NCBI GenBank assembly: GCA_965216915.1
Contig: CBDCGS010000011.1
Span: 1,722,249-1,786,248 of the forward strand
Reading direction: 5' to 3'
DNA from: CBDCGS01 sp965216915
GTDB lineage: Bacteria; Pseudomonadota; Alphaproteobacteria; UBA828
DNA length: 64,000 nt
Positions 59,940 to 64,000 of this stretch are shown here, in pieces. Positions within the stretch are counted from its first letter, which is position 1; every line of letters begins with the position of its first letter. The translations under genes were made by a program, and so were the position numbers. Below the pieces are notes generated by a model that was not told where the DNA came from, did no database searches, and saw only the letters and a program-made list of their open reading frames with translations.

Positions 59940-62060
59940 TCAGTCGCCGCCGGCGCCGGCGTCGAGCGCGATCTCGAAATTGCCGAACGCATCGACGACC
60001 AGCGCCTGATCCGGGTGCACGACGACCGTGGTCACCTCGGTATCGATCACCGCCGGGCCGGCAATCCGGTTGCCGGGCGCCAATTTGGCGCCATCGTAAA
60101 TCGCCGTGTCGAGCCGCTTCTTCAGCCCAGCCCAGTAGACGCTTCGGCCCGGCTTGCGCGCGCTCGGATCGATGGTCGCGGTGAGCTCGGAGGCTTGCGC
60201 GAGCGCCGGCTTGGCGGTCTCCCCCCGCGCGCGGCAGCGGAATGTGACGATCTCGAGCTGAGCGTCGGGCAGCGAAGCGCCGCGGCCATAAAGCGCCTCG
60301 TAGCGCTCGACGAAATCGGCATGAAGCGCGTCCAGACCTTCCGTGCTCACGCGCTCGCCCGTCAGATCGACCTCAACCTCGTTGATCTGGCCCTTGTGGC
60401 GCATGTCGAGCGAGAAGCGGTAATGCCGCTGCCCGCGCGGCACGTCGTCGGCCGCGAGGTCCGCCTCGCCGCGGGCGTGGAGCGCCGCGAGCGTTTCATT
60501 GATCGCCTCCGGGTCGAACGGCGAGCGCATGATGTTGACGCGCTCATAGACGTGGAGGAGGTCGGCCGACGCCGCGCCGAAGGCGCACCACACCGACGCG
60601 GTCTCGCGCTGCGGCACGATCACCTTGGCGACGCCGAGCTCGCGGGCGAACACACCGGCGTGCACCGGGCCGGCGCCGCCGAAGGCGAAGAGCACGAAAT
60701 CGCGCGGGTCGTGGCCTTTCTGGATGGTGGTCTTGCGGATCAGGTCGGCCATCTGGAACTCGGCGATTTGCGCGACCCCGCTCGCGCATTCGTCGAGACC
60801 GAGTCCGATGCGCTCACCGATCGCGGCAAGCGCCGCCGCCGCGGCGTCACGGTCGAGTTGGATCGCGCCGCCGGCAAATTGCTCGGGGTCGAGATAGCCG
60901 AGCACGAGATCGGCATCGGTCACGGTCGGCACCGTGCCGCCCCGTCCGTAGCAGACGGGGCCGGGGTCGGCGCCGGCGCTGTCCGGGCCGACGCGGAGCA
61001 CGTCGCCCGTCTCGTCGATCCACACGCGGCTTCCTCCGCCCGCGCCGATGGCTTGGATATCGACCTTGGAGAGGTAGTACTCGTATTGGTGCACCAGGCT
61101 CCGGTAGGAGAAGGCGGGCTTGCCGCCATGGATGATGCCGACATCGAAGGACGTGCCCCCCATGTCGGTCGTGATGACGTTGTCGTAGCCCATGAGCCCC
61201 GCCGCGTAGGCCGAGCCCGTCACCCCCGACACGGGGCCCGAATCAAGGGTGAGGAGGGGCGCCTCCATGGCCTTGGCCACGGGTATGGTGCCGCCGCCGC
61301 ATTGCGTGATCTGGAGGGGTGCGGCGTAGCCGAGCGCTTTCGCCTGCGCGTCGACATCGGCGACATAGCCGGTCACCAACGGTCCGATATAGGCGTTGAG
61401 CGCGACCGCAGCGGTGCGCTCGTATTCGCCCCATTTCGGCACGAGATCGGAGGAGCAGGTGACGAACAGATCCGGCGCGATCTCATGGATCATCGCCTTG
61501 ACCCGCTGCTCATGCTTCGGCTCCAGAAAGGACCAGAGAAAGCATACGGCGAGGGCCTCGACACCGTCGGAAACGAGGCGGCGGATCGCCTGCTCGGCCT
61601 CCTGCTCGTTGAGGTCAACCACCACCTTGCCGAAGCAATCCACCCGCTCGGACACGCCCTCGATCAAATATTTCGGCACGATGGGGTCGGGCTTCTGGCT
61701 CTCGGGGATATGCACGACGAGCCGGATATCGCGCCCCGAGAGGCCGCGCGAGCCGCGCATGATATGGATGACATCGTTGTGACCTCTGGTTGTAATGAGG
61801 CCAACTTTTACACCTTTCTTTTGAATGATCGCGTTCGTGCCGACGGTCGTTCCGTGGGCGAGCATCAAGAGGTCGCCACAAAGCTCGTTGGTGGCCTTGC
61901 CAAGCTTTGCCGCCACCGCGTCGAGAGCCGCAATCAGCCCTTGCGCGAAGTTGGAGGGGGTGGAGGGAACCTTGGCCGTGGTGACATGGCCGCTGCCATC
62001 CACCACCACGCAGTCCGTGAAGGTTCCGCCGATGTCGATCCCGCAGAGATATGTTGTCAT
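59940..62060 (-). CDS. Hydantoinase/5-oxoprolinase A subunit (HyuA-like)
   Basis: Encodes 706 aa. The N-terminal domain has GIDIGGTFTDCVVVDGSG, GTTVGTNAIIQKKG; the middle ASKHA-like fold has MGGTSFDVGII and SRVWIDETGDVLRVGPDSAGADPGPVCYGRGG (key residues), and the C-terminal region FGGAGPVHAG. ATP-dependent ring-opening of hydantoins, oxoproline or acetone-type carboxylation are family activities. Normally HyuA is next to HyuB; here downstream lies only the convergent ABC exporter and upstream a divergent small gene. The start at 62060 gives MTTYLCGIDIGGT. Confidence 0.9.
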   Translation of the reverse strand: MTTYLCGIDIGGTFTDCVVVDGSGHVTTAKVPSTPSNFAQGLIAALDAVAAKLGKATNELCGDLLMLAHGTTVGTNAIIQKKGVKVGLITTRGHNDVIHIMRGSRGLSGRDIRLVVHIPESQKPDPIVPKYLIEGVSERVDCFGKVVVDLNEQEAEQAIRRLVSDGVEALAVCFLWSFLEPKHEQRVKAMIHEIAPDLFVTCSSDLVPKWGEYERTAAVALNAYIGPLVTGYVADVDAQAKALGYAAPLQITQCGGGTIPVAKAMEAPLLTLDSGPVSGVTGSAYAAGLMGYDNVITTDMGGTSFDVGIIHGGKPAFSYRSLVHQYEYYLSKVDIQAIGAGGGSRVWIDETGDVLRVGPDSAGADPGPVCYGRGGTVPTVTDADLVLGYLDPEQFAGGAIQLDRDAAAAALAAIGERIGLGLDECASGVAQIAEFQMADLIRKTTIQKGHDPRDFVLFAFGGAGPVHAGVFARELGVAKVIVPQRETASVWCAFGAASADLLHVYERVNIMRSPFDPEAINETLAALHARGEADLAADDVPRGQRHYRFSLDMRHKGQINEVEVDLTGERVSTEGLDALHADFVERYEALYGRGASLPDAQLEIVTFRCRARGETAKPALAQASELTATIDPSARKPGRSVYWAGLKKRLDTAIYDGAKLAPGNRIAGPAVIDTEVTTVVVHPDQALVVDAFGNFEIALDAGAGGD

Positions 62061-62226
62061 TGCTCGCCGCCTGATGAGAGGACGGTCTTTGTGCCGGATG
62101 GGAGCCGCGGTGTCGAGAGGCAGGCGGCCGGCGATCGTCGCATGGGGCCGGTCGCCAGCTGGCGAGTTGCGGCAACTTCGTGCAAAATGCCGGCTCGGCA
62201 CCAACTGATCGCTGGGCTGAAACGGG

Positions 62227-62445
62227 ATGTCGATCGTTCGGAACCTGCTCTGGTCGCTCGCCAGGCGCGCCGCGGCGGATCCGCGGGTGCGGCGGAAGGC
62301 GGGTCAGGCGTTCGTGGCCGTCGACCGACGGATGGACCGCGCGGCGGACAAATTCGTCAAGGTTGCGACCGCCAAAGATCCCGCGCGTGAAATGGGGCGC
62401 GCGTTTGGTCGCCTGCTCGACGGGGAAGAGCCGCCGAAGCGCTGA
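62227..62445 (+). CDS. Small basic hypothetical protein
   Basis: Encodes 72 aa, rich in Arg and Lys, mostly helical (LLWSLARRAAADPRVRRKAGQAF, key part). No family is recognised and there is no signal peptide. ATG 62227 follows GAAACGG, weak but acceptable. It is divergent from HyuA and precedes the longer hypothetical gene by 157 nt. Reality as a gene is supported by its sensible amino-acid composition, but is not certain. Confidence 0.5.
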   Translation: MSIVRNLLWSLARRAAADPRVRRKAGQAFVAVDRRMDRAADKFVKVATAKDPAREMGRAFGRLLDGEEPPKR

Positions 62446-62602
62446 TCGCTCTGTCGGCTGCGAAGAACCGCGGTTTCCGCTCCTGAAACAATTGAAACAA
62501 TCGGGCGTCGTTCGCGACATACCCTTGATACGGATCGCCGTCATTCTGGCACCGTCGATCGTTGAACAGTCACGCATCGACGTTCGTTCAAGGGGTAAGC
62601 AA

Positions 62603-63523
62603 ATGCTCGATCACGCTTTGACGCTAGAACTTGCACCGACCGGCGCGACGGCGCGTCCCACCCGCGCGTTTCCGGCGGGCGACCGCAAACGGACTGACGC
62701 ACCCGATTTCACCCGTGCATTTTTGTCGGAATCGTTGGCCCGCGTGGCGTCATTGCGCTTCCTGACACCCTCCGAGCAGCGGACCCTGAACCAGATCCGG
62801 GGTTACGGATTTCTCCACGCCATGTGGCTGGCCGAGCAATTCACGCTGCCCTTCTTCATGGATCAGGCCGGCGCGCGCCTGCAGGGCGGCGACACGAGCA
62901 CCCGCGCCTTGCTCGCGTTCGTGGGTGGCGAGGCCGAGCGCAGCGAGCGTTTCGATCGGTTTGCGAGCGCGTTCGAGGATGGCTTCGATGCGCAGTGCAA
63001 GGCGTTCGGCCCCGCCGACGTGATCACCGAAGCGGTTCTCGCCTACCACCCGCTCACGGTCGCGCTATTCATCCTACAACTCGAGTGGGCGATGCATCGC
63101 CACTACATCGCGACGATCAAGTACGACAAGCGCGTCGACCGCAGCATCAAGCGGCTGCTCGAGGCCAACGGGTTCGGCGAGCCGGCGCGCGCGCGCCTCG
63201 CGATGCAGGTGGTCAAGTCCATCGCGGCCCGCTATTCGCCGGAAGAGCGGAGCGCGGCGATCGCTGGCTATGGCAAGCTTGCCCTAGAGGTCGACGGCGC
63301 CTTGGATCGCCAGGCCAAGCTCGACCGGCGGACCCTCATGAACGCGACCGGACGGCGCCTCTCCGACGCGGAGTGCGCGGAGTTCTTCGAGACGCAACGC
63401 CAGGCGCTGCGCTGGACCTTCCTCGGTGCCGGCATGAGCCATCCCGAGTTTTTGCGGGTCGTCGACGAGCTCGACCCCAAGATGGCCCGGCGCATTGAGC
63501 AGATCGCACCGGCCTTCAGCTAA
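62603..63523 (+). CDS. Conserved-looking helical hypothetical protein
   Basis: Encodes 306 aa, predicted largely alpha-helical. Segments such as LNQIRGYGFLHAMWLAEQFTLPFF and YHPLTVALFILQLEWAMHRHYIATIK (key residues) contain clustered His and Glu that could bind metal in a helical bundle; this is a guess and I do not recognise the family. ATG 62603 follows AAGGGGTAA. It ends 31 nt before a strong terminator. It is not clearly linked to its neighbours. Confidence 0.7.
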   Translation: MLDHALTLELAPTGATARPTRAFPAGDRKRTDAPDFTRAFLSESLARVASLRFLTPSEQRTLNQIRGYGFLHAMWLAEQFTLPFFMDQAGARLQGGDTSTRALLAFVGGEAERSERFDRFASAFEDGFDAQCKAFGPADVITEAVLAYHPLTVALFILQLEWAMHRHYIATIKYDKRVDRSIKRLLEANGFGEPARARLAMQVVKSIAARYSPEERSAAIAGYGKLALEVDGALDRQAKLDRRTLMNATGRRLSDAECAEFFETQRQALRWTFLGAGMSHPEFLRVVDELDPKMARRIEQIAPAFS

Positions 63524-63554
63524 ACCCTGCCCACGTCCTCCTGGACGTACCCAT

Positions 63555-63583
63555 GGGCCCCTCCCTCGGGGCCCTTTTCTTTT
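63555..63583 (+). terminator. Intrinsic terminator after hypothetical gene
   Basis: A 7-bp GC stem (GGGCCCC / GGGGCCC) with a TCCCTC loop is followed by TTTTCTTTT (63575-63583). It ends rightward transcription 31 nt after the hypothetical gene. Confidence 0.9.
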
Positions 63584-63633
63584 GCGCGTAGCGAATGCGA
63601 CAATTCGCTTTCACCCGACCAGACGAGCGCGCC

Positions 63634-64000
63634 ATGAAATTCGGTCTCTTATTCGCCTTCCCAGGTGCCGCCGGAGAGCGGCATCGCCTCGCACGAGCCA
63701 TACCAAGACATGCTGACCTGCCTGCCACGCGCGGAGGCACTCGGCTACGTCTCGGCCTTTCAGGCCTCTCATCACGTGCAGAAGGATTGCTTCTGCCCAA
63801 GCCCTGTCGTCGCGATGGCCGGGGCTGCCGCGGTCACCGAGCGCATGCGCATCGGCACCGCCGTGCTCCTGGTGCCGCTCTATGCGCCGCTCAAGCTCGC
63901 CGAGGACATCGCGGTGATCGACAACCTCTCGAACGGCCGGTTCGTGTTCGGCGTGGCGCCGGGTTACGTGACCCAGGAATTCGCCGCCCACGGGGTTCCG
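63634..64000 (+). pseudogene. LLM-class flavin oxidoreductase, 5' frameshift, cut by right edge
   Basis: The start MKFGLLFAF (63634 ATG) matches the first strand of bacterial-luciferase-like (LLM) monooxygenases. The rest of the domain continues only in the +1 frame from 63662: QVPPESGIASHEPYQDM, ALGYVSAFQASHHVQ, RIGTAVLLVPLYAPLKLAEDIAVID and NGRFVFGVAPGY. A single extra C in the run at 63660-63662 explains the shift. So the gene is either a real frameshift mutant or a base-calling error. The 3' end is outside the window. It lies after the terminator, so it has its own promoter. Confidence 0.75.

Noticed and set aside
60015..62390. Very long plus-strand open frame opposite HyuA
   Set aside because: No recognisable domain; the minus strand encodes a complete HyuA with all motifs.
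1..64000. CRISPR arrays, insertion sequences, prophage or rRNA genes
   Set aside because: No regularly spaced direct repeats, transposase motifs, phage structural genes or rRNA sequence were seen.

Overview
The window is GC-rich chromosomal DNA from a free-living alphaproteobacterium, most likely of Rhodospirillales or Rhizobiales type. The evidence is a C4-pathway HemA (5-aminolevulinate synthase), an Asp-type (non-zinc) HemB, a PhaR/PhaC/PhaB storage locus, TRAP transport, MotAB, and TAGAGCAT...ATGCTCTA palindromic intergenic elements. Genes are tightly packed, with many ATGA-type overlaps and several convergent pairs whose stop codons overlap. No IS element, integrase, prophage or CRISPR array was seen. 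One tRNA (Val, anticodon CAC) is present.

Layout. 1-5963: an extracytoplasmic redox block. It holds a TlpA-like thioredoxin (cut by the left edge), a monohaem cytochrome c, two stand-alone seven-bladed propellers of the two-component-regulator type, a Sel1-repeat protein, a convergent orphan OmpR-type regulator, and two tandem triheme c7-like cytochromes. A strong intrinsic terminator lies just before the cytochromes. 6418-7635: hemA, with an FNR-like box far upstream. 7978-8877: haloalkane dehalogenase. 9016-15873: a molybdenum-hydroxylase operon (large subunit fused to a CoxG-like domain, then FAD and 2Fe-2S subunits), a crotonase and a convergent acyl-CoA ligase. This looks like a CoA-linked acid degradation route. 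16254-20233: tRNA-Val, phaR, a small PhaE-like ORF, class III-like phaC and two phaB paralogues. 20230-24567: biotin genes bioFD and bioBA in divergent pairs. 24580-27913: a TRAP transporter. 27952-32649: Ate/Bpt, an SLC13 permease, motB and motA.

32792-41802: penicillin acylase family hydrolase, CoA transferase, ornithine/diaminopimelate-type decarboxylase, hemB, and a branched-chain set (isobutyryl-CoA dehydrogenase-like, cyclase family, 3-hydroxyisobutyryl-CoA hydrolase). 41824-45916: a locally AT-richer islet with a serine hydrolase, an ICMT-family membrane protein and an orphan NarL-type regulator. 45917-49975: gph, glmU, glmS. 49972-53168: acyl-CoA dehydrogenase, CoA transferase and MaoC-type hydratase, resembling mesaconate/itaconate CoA metabolism. 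53179-57556: an unassigned DegT aminotransferase / asparagine-synthetase-like / GNAT (BioF2-like) trio. 57603 to the end: rpmE, an ABC exporter, HyuA without HyuB, two hypothetical proteins, and an LLM-class flavin oxidoreductase that carries a 1-nt frameshift and is cut by the right edge.

The best candidates for an undescribed system are the propeller/cytochrome block (1-5963), which has sensors and a response regulator but no kinase, and the DegT/AsnB-like/GNAT operon (53179-57556), whose amidotransferase has its Cys at position 5 rather than 2. All functional names rest on motifs recognised by eye. No database search was run.
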